In this document: positions 37,327-46,207 of the stretch, piece after piece | Position numbering within the stretch: the first letter of the stretch is position 1 | Layout of the letters: each line of letters starts with the position of its first letter | Source: Aerococcus viridans | GTDB lineage: Bacteria > Bacillota > Bacilli > Lactobacillales > Aerococcaceae | Direction: 5' to 3' | Assembly: GCF_001543285.1 (NCBI RefSeq) | Contig: NZ_CP014164.1 | Location: 186,001-250,000, forward strand | Length of the DNA: 64,000 bases | Notes under the pieces: generated by a model | What the model saw: only the letters and a program-made list of their open reading frames with translations | The model's database searches: none | Told to the model about the DNA's origin: nothing | Translations under genes and position numbers: made by a program

Positions 37327-37454
37327 TTTATTCACCTCTTTCTATTACAGAATATTATTCACCAAACTCACACTTGTCATTTCTCCTAATCATCCAACAC
37401 TCCCCATTTAATTGTCTAATCTCAAACGACTACTATTAGAATTGCTCGCTCTTA

Positions 37455-37735
37455 TAAACAAAAAACGCCTCTCCTATCAGATTATCTCTAACAGAAGGGA
37501 CGAAAAATCGCGTTACCACCCTAATTTCTATTATCCTTACAAATAATAGCTCATCAGTATCTACTAATACTGTACACGATATCGGGTGTAACCGTCTAAA
37601 CAGCGTTAACCATTTAAACTGCTCCAAACTCATCTTCACCTAATCTTAAACTACCCCTTCTCACCAAACAGGGCTCTCTTATAATCGTTAAGCATTTAAG
37701 TTACTCTTCTCTTCATTGCAGTCATTTATTGATTA
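37455..37735 (-). promoter_or_regulatory. T-box riboswitch, probable methionine (AUG) specifier
   Basis: On the reverse strand the leader shows Stem I elements in order: GAAGAGTAAC near its start, AGAGAGCC, GGTGAGAAGG, and the specifier region GGTGAAGATGAG before TTGGAGC. The conserved T-box AGGGTGGTAACGCG is at about 37508-37521, followed by a terminator stem ending in GCGTTTTTTG at about 37457-37466. Reading the specifier by the GAA-N-codon rule gives AUG, thus tRNA-Met; other readings cannot be excluded. Uncharged tRNA would allow expression of the SsuABC-like operon. Confidence 0.85.
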
Positions 37736-37741
37736 ATTTGT

Positions 37742-37770
37742 ATACTAATGGTTTTGATTAAAATTGTCAA
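37742..37770 (-). promoter_or_regulatory. Promoter of the T-box-controlled ABC operon
   Basis: Reverse strand TTGACA (37765-37770), 17-base spacer, TAGTAT (37742-37747). Start predicted near 37735. Confidence 0.8.
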
Positions 37771-38005
37771 TGTTTTAAATTAAAATATTTTAATCGATTT
37801 TCTAGATAAAGTCCGTATAATTGTGTAAAAGTAAAAAGGCCATATAACAGTCCTTTTACGGTACAATGTTTGGCTCTTCGACATTTAATGTGGATAGCTT
37901 AATTTAAGCAAGAAACTTAAATTCATTTTATATGGATTTGAGTTTCTTTTTTATTTTATTTTAAATGAGATTTGATAAAAGAAGAACTATCTTTTTTGTC
38001 CTTTG

Positions 38006-38127
38006 AACTGCTGTGTACGTTCCTTAAGAGCCGTGACACCGGCGAGAGCCAAGGTCTCTCTGCCTTGATATCGAGCCAAGGTCTCGATATCATGCTTTTT
38101 CACGGCTAAGGACGTACACTTGCAGTT
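38006..38127. repeat. Branched inverted repeat (three-way fold) inside the ISL3 element
   Basis: AACTGC, GTGTACGT, CCTT and AGCCGTGA (38006-38036) pair in order with TCACGGCT, AAGG, ACGTACAC and GCAGTT (38100-38127). The enclosed part forms two hairpins, GAGAGCCAAGGTCTC (38044-38058) and GATATCGAGCCAAGGTCTCGATATC-like arms (about 38068-38091), whose loops share the same GAGCCAAGGTCTC sequence. A run of seven T follows on the plus strand. It lies about 40 bases beyond the transposase stop codon and could act as terminator, RNA or recombination site. Confidence 0.7.
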
Positions 38128-38167
38128 TTTTTCTTTGAACATAGCGAGCGGGATGTATCATGTTTAT

Positions 38168-39493
38168 TTAATTAAGGGAAGCGGGCTTGCCCGGTTTTAA
38201 AATGAAACTAATCATCACCCTATTTCTGAAATTGAAAAAATTTCGATATCCATAGGATACACGTTTTATGACTTTGATACGATTATTTTTTCCTTCTAGA
38301 CTAGCGTTTGATCTAGTCTTGTAATGGAAGGTGTTTGCGATAAACGCTATATTCTTCAATAATGTGTTCAGTGAGGTTTGCATATATTTACTGATATTTT
38401 GGTGACGTTCTGCAGTAATAGTCTCATGAAACATTTCGATATTATTTTCTTTAGAAGCCTCTAGTAAAGCTTGATATACCCAGTAATTTTCCGTTAAATC
38501 CTCATCTAAAGAAAGTAGATGATCAAGAATATCCATATCACAAACCATTTTCCCTTTAAATAAACGTTGTTTTCTATAATTTATAAAATCAACTTCGTTG
38601 AAATCCTTTAGGATAAGCTTCCAAAAACTTTTCAGCTTGCGATACTCTTTTTTATCTTCACCATTATTTCTATTTATATTGAAAGTATTCATTACTTGAA
38701 CTCTCGTTTTGTTTAAAGAACGTGAAATCAATTGAATGATATGAAAACGATCAATAATTACTTTGGCGTTTGGAAACATTTCTCTAACCAAAGTCATATA
38801 AGGCGCATTCATATCAACAACAATGGTTTCAACAGCAGAGCGCTCTTTTAAACTAAATTGGCGGAAGTATTCTCTTAATTTGTATAGTTGTCGAGTGGGC
38901 AGTATACCAAGAACTTCATGAGTCTCCTCATTACTAAAAATAAAACTCATTTGATTGTCAGCTTGTTTTGTAGATTTGATCTCATCGAAGCACATGTGTT
39001 TCGCTAGTTTTGTGCGATTGCGACGAAAATAGTCATCCATAAAGCGATTAATAATTCGTCTACTAGTATTATCTGAGATACAGTGCCTACGAGCGAGATC
39101 CTTGTTTGAAATCGTATCTGCAGCCTCAACTAAAACAGATTGCTTCACTTGTTTAGCGATATGACAATTACGTGCAACCTCACTGGTATGAGCAATGAAG
39201 CGCTCATCGCATTCATGACACCAGAAGCGTTGCTTCTTAAGCTCTAGATAGGTTGGTGTATTGGATTGGCGTAACCACGTGATCCTGGACGTCATAAACC
39301 CATCTTTAACGATAGAATGGTCATTTACACAACCACATTTAGGGCAAGCCTTGGGCTTGTAGGTTAACGTGCCAGTAAAAACTTTTACATTTATTCCTTT
39401 AATATTACGCTCTTGAATCCAATTTTCTTCGTTAAATGTGATGTTAGTATCCTTAATGTTTAGTAAAAGTCTGATATTATCGTTCTGAGACAT
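38168..39493 (-). CDS. ISL3-family transposase
   Basis: A 441-residue transposase. N-terminal zinc ribbon pairs CPKCGC (about 50-55) and CHEC (about 92-95), a helix-turn-helix segment, then the DDE_Tnp_ISL3 domain with Asp in MCFDEIKS, IVVDMNAPY and VIIDRFHIIQ and the C-terminal SNASLEGKNNRIKVIKR block. AAAGGAAATTCAT precedes the ATG. Full length and undamaged. Confidence 0.95.
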   Translation of the reverse strand: MSQNDNIRLLLNIKDTNITFNEENWIQERNIKGINVKVFTGTLTYKPKACPKCGCVNDHSIVKDGFMTSRITWLRQSNTPTYLELKKQRFWCHECDERFIAHTSEVARNCHIAKQVKQSVLVEAADTISNKDLARRHCISDNTSRRIINRFMDDYFRRNRTKLAKHMCFDEIKSTKQADNQMSFIFSNEETHEVLGILPTRQLYKLREYFRQFSLKERSAVETIVVDMNAPYMTLVREMFPNAKVIIDRFHIIQLISRSLNKTRVQVMNTFNINRNNGEDKKEYRKLKSFWKLILKDFNEVDFINYRKQRLFKGKMVCDMDILDHLLSLDEDLTENYWVYQALLEASKENNIEMFHETITAERHQNISKYMQTSLNTLLKNIAFIANTFHYKTRSNASLEGKNNRIKVIKRVSYGYRNFFNFRNRVMISFILKPGKPASLN

Positions 39494-39663
39494 ATGAATT
39501 TCCTTTCTAATTTTGGTTTAGACGCTTAAATTTTAGCATAGGAAATATTCATATGTCTTTTTGTGTTTTTATACAAAATAGGTTTGAATGATTTCTCATC
39601 CACACCAAAAGTCGGAGACCCCAATGTTTTTAACGACAAAAACATACCCAGGAGGACTTTTAC

Positions 39664-40836
39664 ATGACCCAAGTACATTTTACACTGAAAAGCGAAGAGA
39701 TTCAAAGCATTATTGAATATTCTGTAAAGGATGACGTTTCTAAAAATATTTTAACAACGGTATTTAATCAACTAATGGAAAATCAACGAACAGAATATAT
39801 TCAAGCAAAAGAATATGAACGAACAGAAAACCGACAAAGTCAACGAAATGGCTATTATGAGCGCAGCTTTACGACACGTGTAGGCACGCTAGAATTAAAA
39901 GTACCCAGAACACGTGATGGTCATTTTTTACCCACAGTGTTTGAACGTTATCAACGAAACGAAAAAGCCCTCATGGCTTCAATGTTGGAAATGTATGTAT
40001 CAGGCGTTTCAACTCGTAAAGTATCAAAAATTGTGGAAGAACTTTGTGGTAAATCCGTCTCTAAGTCCTTCGTTTCTAGCTTAACAGAACAGCTAGAACC
40101 TATGGTTAACGAGTGGCAGAATCGTTTATTATCAGAAAAAAATTATCCTTACTTAATGACCGATGTACTCTATATAAAAGTACGAGAAGAAAATCGAGTA
40201 CTCTCAAAAAGCTGTCATATAGCGATTGGAATAACCAAAGATGGCGACCGTGAAATTATCGGCTTCATGATTCAAAGTGGCGAAAGCGAAGAGACCTGGA
40301 CAACATTTTTTGAATACCTAAAAGAACGCGGTTTACAAGGTACGGAACTCGTTATTTCTGATGCGCACAAAGGATTAGTCTCTGCCATTAGAAAATCCTT
40401 CACCAACGTAAGTTGGCAAAGATGCCAAGTTCACTTCCTAAGAAATATCTTTACCACCATTCCTAAAAAAAATTCAAAATCTTTCAGAGAAGCTGTTAAA
40501 GGAATTTTTAAGTTCACAGATATTAACTTAGCGCGTGAGGCTAAAAATCGATTGATTCATGATTATATCGATCAACCAAAATATTCAAAAGCTTGCGCAT
40601 CATTGGATGATGGATTCGAAGACGCCTTTCAATATACCGTACAAGGAAATTCCCACAATCGACTAAAGAGTACCAATCTAATTGAACGACTGAATCAAGA
40701 AGTACGCAGAAGAGAAAAGATTATTCGCATCTTCCCCAATCAAACATCAGCCAATCGCTTAATTGGAGCCGTTCTTATGGACCTGCATGATGAATGGATT
40801 TATTCTTCAAGAAAATACATCAATTTTGATAAGTAG
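39664..40836 (+). CDS. IS256-family (mutator-type) transposase
   Basis: A 390-residue mutator-type transposase. Recognisable blocks: RNGYYERSFTTRVGTLELKVPRTR (about 58-82), the DDE core with Asp in LMTDVLYIKV and VISDAHKGL, and Glu in NLIERLNQEVRRREK with the IRIFPN motif. CCAGGAGG precedes the ATG by eight bases. The gene is intact although the 5' end of its element is displaced by the ISL3 insertion. Confidence 0.95.
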   Translation: MTQVHFTLKSEEIQSIIEYSVKDDVSKNILTTVFNQLMENQRTEYIQAKEYERTENRQSQRNGYYERSFTTRVGTLELKVPRTRDGHFLPTVFERYQRNEKALMASMLEMYVSGVSTRKVSKIVEELCGKSVSKSFVSSLTEQLEPMVNEWQNRLLSEKNYPYLMTDVLYIKVREENRVLSKSCHIAIGITKDGDREIIGFMIQSGESEETWTTFFEYLKERGLQGTELVISDAHKGLVSAIRKSFTNVSWQRCQVHFLRNIFTTIPKKNSKSFREAVKGIFKFTDINLAREAKNRLIHDYIDQPKYSKACASLDDGFEDAFQYTVQGNSHNRLKSTNLIERLNQEVRRREKIIRIFPNQTSANRLIGAVLMDLHDEWIYSSRKYINFDK

Positions 40837-40899
40837 AAATGGTAAAAACATTGTATAGCATTTTACACAGGAGTCTGGACTTGACTGGTGAAAATGAAT

Positions 40900-42381
40900 A
40901 TGAAGGTCTATGAATTACTTGAACAAAGTGGTGTAACAGCTAGAAATCCTTTACCAGCAGATGTAGAGCAACTTGAAATTACCGGCATTAGTGAATCCTC
41001 CTTACAAGTAACCAATGGCCATCTATTTGTCGCCATTTCCGGTTATGCCACTGACGGTGAAGCCTATATCGGTAATGCCATTGAACGCGGCGCTAGCTTG
41101 ATTGTGACGGAATCTGACTTAACCGCTAGGGAGAATGTGCCGTTTATCCAGGTTGACAATGCTAGAGAGCGTTTATCCCTGCTTGTATCAGCTTTTTATC
41201 ACAATCCTAGTCAAGACAAGTTGGTAATAGGGATTACAGGAACTAACGGCAAAACGACCACCGCTTTATTCTTACAGCATTTACTAAAGAAAGCGGGGTT
41301 TGAAGTAGCTTACTTTGGGACCGTCTATAATGAAATCACCTGTCAACGGTATGAAAGCAAATTAACCACGCCAAGTGCGACAGAAATTCAAGCATCCCTG
41401 GCCTGGTCAAATGACGATGTAGTGGTTATTGAAACTTCTAGTCAAGGACTCCACCAATATAGAATGGCAGGGATGCAATTTGACTATGCCTTATTTACCA
41501 ACCTACAACACGACCATTTAGACTACTACAAGACCATGGAAGCTTATTACCAAGCCAAGAAATCCCTATTCAGCTTAATGAAAGCGGACGGGAAGGCCGT
41601 CATCAATAGCTATACCATGTGGGGCAACCGCCTAGCCAAAGAACTGGCAGCAAATGGTAAACAAGTCTTAACCGTAGATACTAAGAAAGGTGCGACAAGT
41701 TATGTCTTAGATAAAACAACCGACACAGCAGTTGTTGCCTTCAATGGACAAGGCGGACAAATTGAAGAAATCGAAGCGCCCTTATCAGGTGTTTATAACC
41801 AAGAAAACCTGATTTTAGCCACAACCGTCATGGTTGACCTAGGATTAGACGCTGGCAATACCAACGAGGCAATCGCAGACTTTGCGGGAATTGCAGGCCG
41901 TTTGGAATACTATCCACTAGCAGACGGCAATGAAATGGTCGTCGATTATGCCCACACGCCGGATGCCATTGAAGCCCTATTAACAACCCTAAACGCCCAG
42001 TACCCAAACCACGAGATTATTCATATCTTTGGATTTAGAGGGCAGCGGGACACTAAAAAATTCCCGCAAATGGTGTCCGCCTCGCAAACTGGGGCCGACC
42101 TAACCATACTAACCACTGACGACTTAAATGGTGTCCCCAAACAAGTCATGGCCGAAAAGTATCTTGAATACGTGACCCAATATGGGTTAGACTCTATGGC
42201 TATGGCACTAGACCGGGTTGAAGCAGTTGAGTTAGCCTTAGAAATGTCCCCAAATCCGGTATTTTTAGTCCTTACCGGTAAAGGCCACGAAGCCTACTCC
42301 GAGGTAAACAAATATGGCGTGCAATCTGACCAGCAAGTCGCCCACATGTTTCGCTACCGTCAAGTCAGCTATTCAATGTGA
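40900..42381 (+). CDS. MurE-family UDP-N-acetylmuramoyl ligase (MurE2-type)
   Basis: Mur ligase of 493 residues. N-terminal MurE domain, ATP loop GITGTNGKTTT (about 110-120), central ligase domain with HDHLDYYKTMEAY, and C-terminal domain with GRLEYYPLADG. It resembles the second MurE copies of lactic acid bacteria. The amino-acid-selecting motif of true MurE (DNPR for diaminopimelate, DNPA-like for lysine) is replaced by TTDDLNGVPKQ, so the added residue is uncertain. ATG 40900 is preceded by GGTGA at eight bases; in-frame GTG 40888 and ATG 40894 are alternatives. The right end of the IS256 element lies about 15 bases upstream, so transcription must start in or beyond it. Confidence 0.85.
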   Translation: MKVYELLEQSGVTARNPLPADVEQLEITGISESSLQVTNGHLFVAISGYATDGEAYIGNAIERGASLIVTESDLTARENVPFIQVDNARERLSLLVSAFYHNPSQDKLVIGITGTNGKTTTALFLQHLLKKAGFEVAYFGTVYNEITCQRYESKLTTPSATEIQASLAWSNDDVVVIETSSQGLHQYRMAGMQFDYALFTNLQHDHLDYYKTMEAYYQAKKSLFSLMKADGKAVINSYTMWGNRLAKELAANGKQVLTVDTKKGATSYVLDKTTDTAVVAFNGQGGQIEEIEAPLSGVYNQENLILATTVMVDLGLDAGNTNEAIADFAGIAGRLEYYPLADGNEMVVDYAHTPDAIEALLTTLNAQYPNHEIIHIFGFRGQRDTKKFPQMVSASQTGADLTILTTDDLNGVPKQVMAEKYLEYVTQYGLDSMAMALDRVEAVELALEMSPNPVFLVLTGKGHEAYSEVNKYGVQSDQQVAHMFRYRQVSYSM

Positions 42382-42411
42382 AATATAGGATATCAATAAG
42401 ACCAACAAAAA

Positions 42412-42452
42412 AGCAACTTGTATTTATATATATACATGTTGCTATTTTTTTT
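42412..42452 (+). terminator. Terminator of the MurE2-type gene
   Basis: AGCAAC-T-TGTA / TACA-T-GTTGCT stem with AT loop, followed by a run of eight T. Confidence 0.85.
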
Positions 42453-42694
42453 GATCTAAATAGGACTTTAATATGCTAAGTCGCATGACTTATAGAACTC
42501 AATATAGCGAATTTTCTATAAGAATATCGCCTTATATCATAACAAATACCCCGTTTAACAGCGATAAATAGAGGTATATGATTAATGCACATGTGATGAT
42601 ATGTAAATAAGCGCACACTGTTATATCGGAAAATAACCAGATATTGATAGCAATAGGCTATCAAGGATAATGGTAATCTAGTATCTCGATTGAA
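42453..42694. other. Intergenic region without recognised gene
   Basis: AT-rich; a reverse reading frame at 42476-42754 overlaps the metQ promoter and lacks a ribosome site. No riboswitch or operator could be recognised. Confidence 0.4.
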
Positions 42695-42723
42695 TTGCAA
42701 TGATGATTGGTTTTTCCTATAAT
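42695..42723 (+). promoter_or_regulatory. Promoter of the MetQ-like gene
   Basis: TTGCAA (42695-42700), 17-base spacer, TATAAT (42718-42723), 35 bases before the start codon. Confidence 0.8.
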
Positions 42724-42758
42724 AAGTGAATGATAAAAAATCATTTGGAGGCAATATT

Positions 42759-43583
42759 ATGAAGAAAATTTTCCGTGCATTGGGATTGGCACTAGTGGTA
42801 TTAGTTTTAGCTGCTTGTGGCCAAAGTGAAGAAACGACTAAAGTAAAACTAGGTGTCGTTGGCGATAAAAACGACCAATGGGAATACCTACAAGAAGAAT
42901 TGTTAGAAAAAGAAAATATTGAAATTGAATTGGTGAAATTTACCGACTACCGTCAACCAATCGTATCATTAGATGATGGGTCGATTGATATGCATTCAGC
43001 CCTAACAGAAATCTATATGGATTCAATCAATGAAGAAGGTGGCTATTCTAATACCACATTAGGTTATACCACTTTAAATCCAATGGGTGTCTTCTCTGAA
43101 AAAATTGATTCATTAGACGAATTAGCAGACGGCGCTTTAGTCGCTATTCCAGACGACGTATCAAACGGATCACGTGCCTTACTGTTACTGCAAACAGCAG
43201 GCTTGATTGAATTAGACGAATCAAAAGGGTTATTAGCAACAACAAGTGACATTACTTCAAATCCAAAAGACTTGCAATTTGAAGAAATGGCAGCCAACCA
43301 AACAGCTCGTGCCTTAGCTGACGTTGATATCTCATTAATCAACAACGACATGGCAACCGACGCAGGTTACGTGCCAACACAAGACTCCATTTACCTTGAG
43401 CCAGTCGCAGAATCATCAAAACCATACTACAACGTCATTGCAGTACGTGAAGACGAAACAGACAATGAAGTATATAAGACAATCCTTGAATACTATCAAA
43501 CAGACGAAGTCGCAGCAATCATCGACGAAATGTCAGCAGGATCATCAATCCCAGTATGGGACGGTGCACCAACTGCAGAATAG
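42759..43583 (+). CDS. MetQ/NlpA family substrate-binding lipoprotein
   Basis: A 274-residue lipoprotein with signal peptide and lipobox LAAC (Cys20), then the NlpA/MetQ fold (KLGVVGDKNDQW at the N-terminus, DMHSALTEIYMD, IPDDVSNGSRALLLLQTAGLI). Relatives bind methionine, methionine sulfoxide or short peptides for a MetNI transporter. No metN or metI lies near, so it is an orphan binding protein that must use a transporter encoded elsewhere. ATG 42759 follows TTGGAGG; the longer frame from 42726 starts at the -10 box. Confidence 0.88.
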   Translation: MKKIFRALGLALVVLVLAACGQSEETTKVKLGVVGDKNDQWEYLQEELLEKENIEIELVKFTDYRQPIVSLDDGSIDMHSALTEIYMDSINEEGGYSNTTLGYTTLNPMGVFSEKIDSLDELADGALVAIPDDVSNGSRALLLLQTAGLIELDESKGLLATTSDITSNPKDLQFEEMAANQTARALADVDISLINNDMATDAGYVPTQDSIYLEPVAESSKPYYNVIAVREDETDNEVYKTILEYYQTDEVAAIIDEMSAGSSIPVWDGAPTAE

Positions 43584-43637
43584 TCTAGGGGTTTTCAACT
43601 ACGAGGATTAAAGTAAAACAATATATTTCCATTTTTA

Positions 43638-43670
43638 AACGTCTCCTAAAATTATTAGGGGACGTTTTTT
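43638..43670 (+). terminator. Terminator of the MetQ-like gene
   Basis: AACGTCTCCTAA / TTAGGGGACGTT with TTTTTT; one G-U pair. Confidence 0.9.
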
Positions 43671-44068
43671 GCTCTTTCTTTGAGTTTCCAAATAGGGAAG
43701 AAAAAAAGGCAAAATACATTGGCAGTATTAAAATGTAAGTGAGATACAAACATTGTTTATTGAAGGTTTAAACCTTTTAAAAATGGACGCAAACTACATA
43801 GGGATTATGCATTATAAATGATTTTTGGACATTTTTAGGACGTCAGAAATACTAGTTTTTTGTTTTTTTATTCCATCTTATAAAGACGAAAATTTTGGAA
43901 GGCCGGTATATTAGCGTTCTTAAATTAATTTATTAAAAATTAATTAGAAAAAAGTGGCCAAATTTTAAATAAATAAACTTATATTATATAAAAAGAACGA
44001 TTATCAGAATATATGAACTATTTTTCAATACAAATATACACTAAAGGTAATATTACCATCTCATTCAT
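43671..44068. other. AT-rich intergenic region
   Basis: About 400 bases without a credible reading frame. Visible only are the palindrome GGTTTAAACC near 43766 and an inverted AATTAATTT/AAATTAATT pair near 43923-43950. Function unknown. Confidence 0.4.
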
Positions 44069-44168
44069 TTCTACAATACTGTCAAATATGTTAGAATGAT
44101 AAGGATTGAAGGGTGCCACTCACTCTCATTAAATTGCCATAATTCAGAAAATGGCGATTTGTATTTTT
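44069..44168 (+). promoter_or_regulatory. Upstream promoter and terminator-like hairpin before cysS
   Basis: TTCTAC (44069-44074), 17 bases, TAGAAT (44092-44097); then ATTGCCAT paired with ATGGCGAT (one G-U) followed by TTGTATTTTTT, ending near 44168. This would produce a short attenuated transcript. Confidence 0.4.
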
Positions 44169-44182
44169 TGGCAAAATGTTTC

Positions 44183-44301
44183 TATAATAGGCTTATACGA
44201 AACAACTCGTTACTTGCATGCAAACGACTTATTCGTATCGCCTCGAATAGACCGTTTGCTTCATCGCTGAACAAATTATCGGACATAGGAAGGGCAAAAT
44301 T
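44183..44301 (+). promoter_or_regulatory. cysS leader with two mutually exclusive hairpin sets
   Basis: TATAAT at 44183-44188 would start transcription near 44195. Set A pairs ATACGAA (44195-44201) with TTCGTAT (44232-44238) and TCGTT (44207-44211) with AACGA (44223-44227). Set B pairs GCAAACG (44220-44226) with CGTTTGC (44253-44259) and ATTCG (44231-44235) with CGAAT (44244-44248). The two sets share bases and cannot coexist. No T-box consensus was found here. Confidence 0.45.
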
Positions 44302-45723
44302 ATGTTAAAAATTTATAATACATTAACCAATCAGAAGGAAGAGTTTAAACCACTAGTGCCAGGAAGTATTTCAATGTATGTATGTGGTCCTACTGTTTAT
44401 AACTACATTCATATTGGGAATGCCCGGTCTACTGTTGCTTTTGATACAGTACGTCGTTACTTTGAATACCGCGGTTTTGATGTGAAATATGTCTCTAACT
44501 TTACGGATGTGGATGATAAGATTATTAACCGCGCTAATGAAGAAGGGTTAACGCCTGAACAAATTGCGGATAAGTATATTGAAGCATTCTATGAAGATAC
44601 CGATGCTTTAAATGTGAAACGTGCTACTAAAAATCCACGTGTTGTGGAGAATATGGATGATATCATTCAGTTTGTGGCTGATTTAGTTGATAAAGACTTT
44701 GCATATGTAGTGGACGGTGATGTGTACTATAGAACGCGTAAATTTGAGAAATACGGTCAGTTATCTGATCAAAATATTGATGATTTACGGGCGGGGGCAT
44801 CTGAACGTTTAGAGGCAGACAGCCAATCGAAGAAAGAAGATGTTGTAGACTTTGCCTTATGGAAGTCAGCTAAACCTGGTGAAATTTCTTGGACTTCTCC
44901 TTGGGGTGAAGGTCGCCCTGGTTGGCATATTGAATGTTCTGTGATGGCAACGAAACTGTTAGGCGATACTTTAGATATCCATGCAGGTGGTCATGACTTA
45001 ACGTTCCCTCACCATGAGAATGAGATTGCGCAATCCGAAGCACATACAGGTCATACCTTTGCCAATTACTGGATGCATAATGGCTTTGTAACAATGGGTG
45101 ATGACGATGAAAAGATGTCTAAATCTTTAGGTAATTTTGTCTTAGCGCACGATTTGATGAAACAAGTTGACCCGCAAGTTGTCCGCTTCTTCTTAGCATC
45201 AGCACATTACCGGTCGCCTTTAAGATTCAATGAAGAAAATATTCAAGATGCAACCAACAACTTAAACAACTTGAAAACTGCTTATGCGAACTTAAATTAC
45301 CGTTTTGAAGATGCTAAAGCGCAATTAGATAACGATGCGGAAGTATTGGCACAAATCAAAGCTTTAGAGAATGAATTTATTGAAGCAATGGATGATGATG
45401 TTAATACACCTAATGGTTTAACTGTTGTGTACCGTTTGATGCGTGATATGAATGTATATACAAACCAAAAAGAAGTGTCAATTCCAGTTCTTGAAGCTTT
45501 CAAAGAGTCGTTTACAGCCTTATTAACGATTTTTGGGGTCACTTTATCAGATGAACAAGAGTTGTTGGCGGATGATATTCAAGCCTTAATCGATGAACGT
45601 AATCAAGCTCGTGCTGACAAAAACTTTGCCCGTGCGGATGAAATTCGTGATCAATTAAAAGCTGAAGGCATTATCCTTGATGATACTGCCCAAGGTACGC
45701 GTTGGAAACGTGCGCAATCCTAG
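44302..45723 (+). CDS. cysS: Cysteinyl-tRNA synthetase
   Basis: Class I synthetase charging tRNA-Cys. Zinc ligand Cys28 in [14 protein letters not shown] motif HIGN (37-40) and KMSKS at 271-275 are present in 473 residues, the usual length. AGGAAGGGC precedes the ATG. It heads the conserved block cysS-mrnC-rlmB-yacP-sigH. Confidence 0.97.
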   Translation: MLKIYNTLTNQKEEFKPLVPGSISMYVCGPTVYNYIHIGNARSTVAFDTVRRYFEYRGFDVKYVSNFTDVDDKIINRANEEGLTPEQIADKYIEAFYEDTDALNVKRATKNPRVVENMDDIIQFVADLVDKDFAYVVDGDVYYRTRKFEKYGQLSDQNIDDLRAGASERLEADSQSKKEDVVDFALWKSAKPGEISWTSPWGEGRPGWHIECSVMATKLLGDTLDIHAGGHDLTFPHHENEIAQSEAHTGHTFANYWMHNGFVTMGDDDEKMSKSLGNFVLAHDLMKQVDPQVVRFFLASAHYRSPLRFNEENIQDATNNLNNLKTAYANLNYRFEDAKAQLDNDAEVLAQIKALENEFIEAMDDDVNTPNGLTVVYRLMRDMNVYTNQKEVSIPVLEAFKESFTALLTIFGVTLSDEQELLADDIQALIDERNQARADKNFARADEIRDQLKAEGIILDDTAQGTRWKRAQS

Positions 45724-45769
45724 TTGCAGTCTATATTAATGAAAATCAATACAGAAATGAGTCGACTAA

Positions 45770-46207
45770 ATGTCAGAGAATAAGTCTTTAACGAAAAATG
45801 AAATAAAACAACTAAGTGGCCTAACCTTGGCTTATTTAGGCGATGCTTCTTGGGAGGTAGTAGTCCGCGACCATTTGGTTCAAAGTGGTTTAACGAAACC
45901 CAAAGATCTACATAAAGCAGCGACTGAATTTGTGTCTGCAAAAGGGCAAGCGCTATTAGTTGAAGCGATGCAAGCTGAGGAAGGGTTCCTTACTGAAGAT
46001 GAAATGACAATCTTTAAACGAGGGCGTAACGCTAAAAGTCACTCAAGCGCTAAAAACGCAGATATTCATACGTATAGAATTGCAACCGGATTTGAAGCTT
46101 TGATGGGTTTTGCCTATTTAAATGATCAAAACCGTTTTAAGGAAATTGCAGCTTTCTGTATTCAATACATTCTACATGCACAAAAAGAGGAGCAAGAAAA
46201 TGGCTAG
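45770..46207 (+). CDS. mrnC: Mini-ribonuclease III (23S rRNA maturation)
   Basis: A 145-residue RNase III-like nuclease lacking the dsRNA-binding domain; it trims 23S rRNA precursor. The catalytic helix LAYLGDASWEVVVRDHL (about 21-37) contains the conserved Gly-Asp and Glu, and GFEALMGFAYL near 121-131 is the second acidic motif. Directly after cysS and overlapping rlmB by eight bases, as in Bacillus and relatives. Confidence 0.94.
   Translation: MSENKSLTKNEIKQLSGLTLAYLGDASWEVVVRDHLVQSGLTKPKDLHKAATEFVSAKGQALLVEAMQAEEGFLTEDEMTIFKRGRNAKSHSSAKNADIHTYRIATGFEALMGFAYLNDQNRFKEIAAFCIQYILHAQKEEQENG

Larger units (their letters stand above)
37872..39621. mobile_element. ISL3-family element inserted in the IS256 element
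   Basis: Terminal inverted repeats GGCTCTTCGAC (37872-) and GGGTCTCCGAC (inverted, ending 39621), extending imperfectly over about 24 bases (..TGTGGAT). The 8-bp direct repeat CAATGTTT at 37864-37871 and 39622-39629 is a perfect target duplication, the size usual for ISL3. At 1,750 bp it is longer than common ISL3 members (about 1.4-1.5 kb) because of a structured non-coding segment after the transposase gene. Confidence 0.93.
37805..40885. mobile_element. IS256-family element interrupted by an ISL3-family element
   Basis: Left end GATAAAGTCCGTATAATTGT and TGTGTAAAA (from 37805); right end, inverted, GTCAAGTCC...TGTGTAAAA (to 40885). The two end sequences align without gaps (AGTCC, 12 bases, TGTGTAAAA). 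The element itself is 37805-37871 plus 39622-40885; 1,750 bp of ISL3 DNA lies between. No matching flanking duplication was found, so the element may have recombined after insertion. The end positions are good to two or three bases. Confidence 0.8.

Noticed and set aside
37436..37639. Reverse 67-codon reading frame before the ABC operon
   Set aside because: It lies entirely within the T-box leader and is an accident of that sequence.
42476..42754. Reverse 92-codon reading frame upstream of the MetQ-like gene
   Set aside because: Covers the promoter and ribosome site of that gene and lacks its own site.
44096..44308. Reading frame with several Cys codons before cysS, a possible leader peptide
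   Set aside because: Its ATG overlaps the -10 box at 44092-44097, so it would not be in the transcript, and it has no ribosome site.
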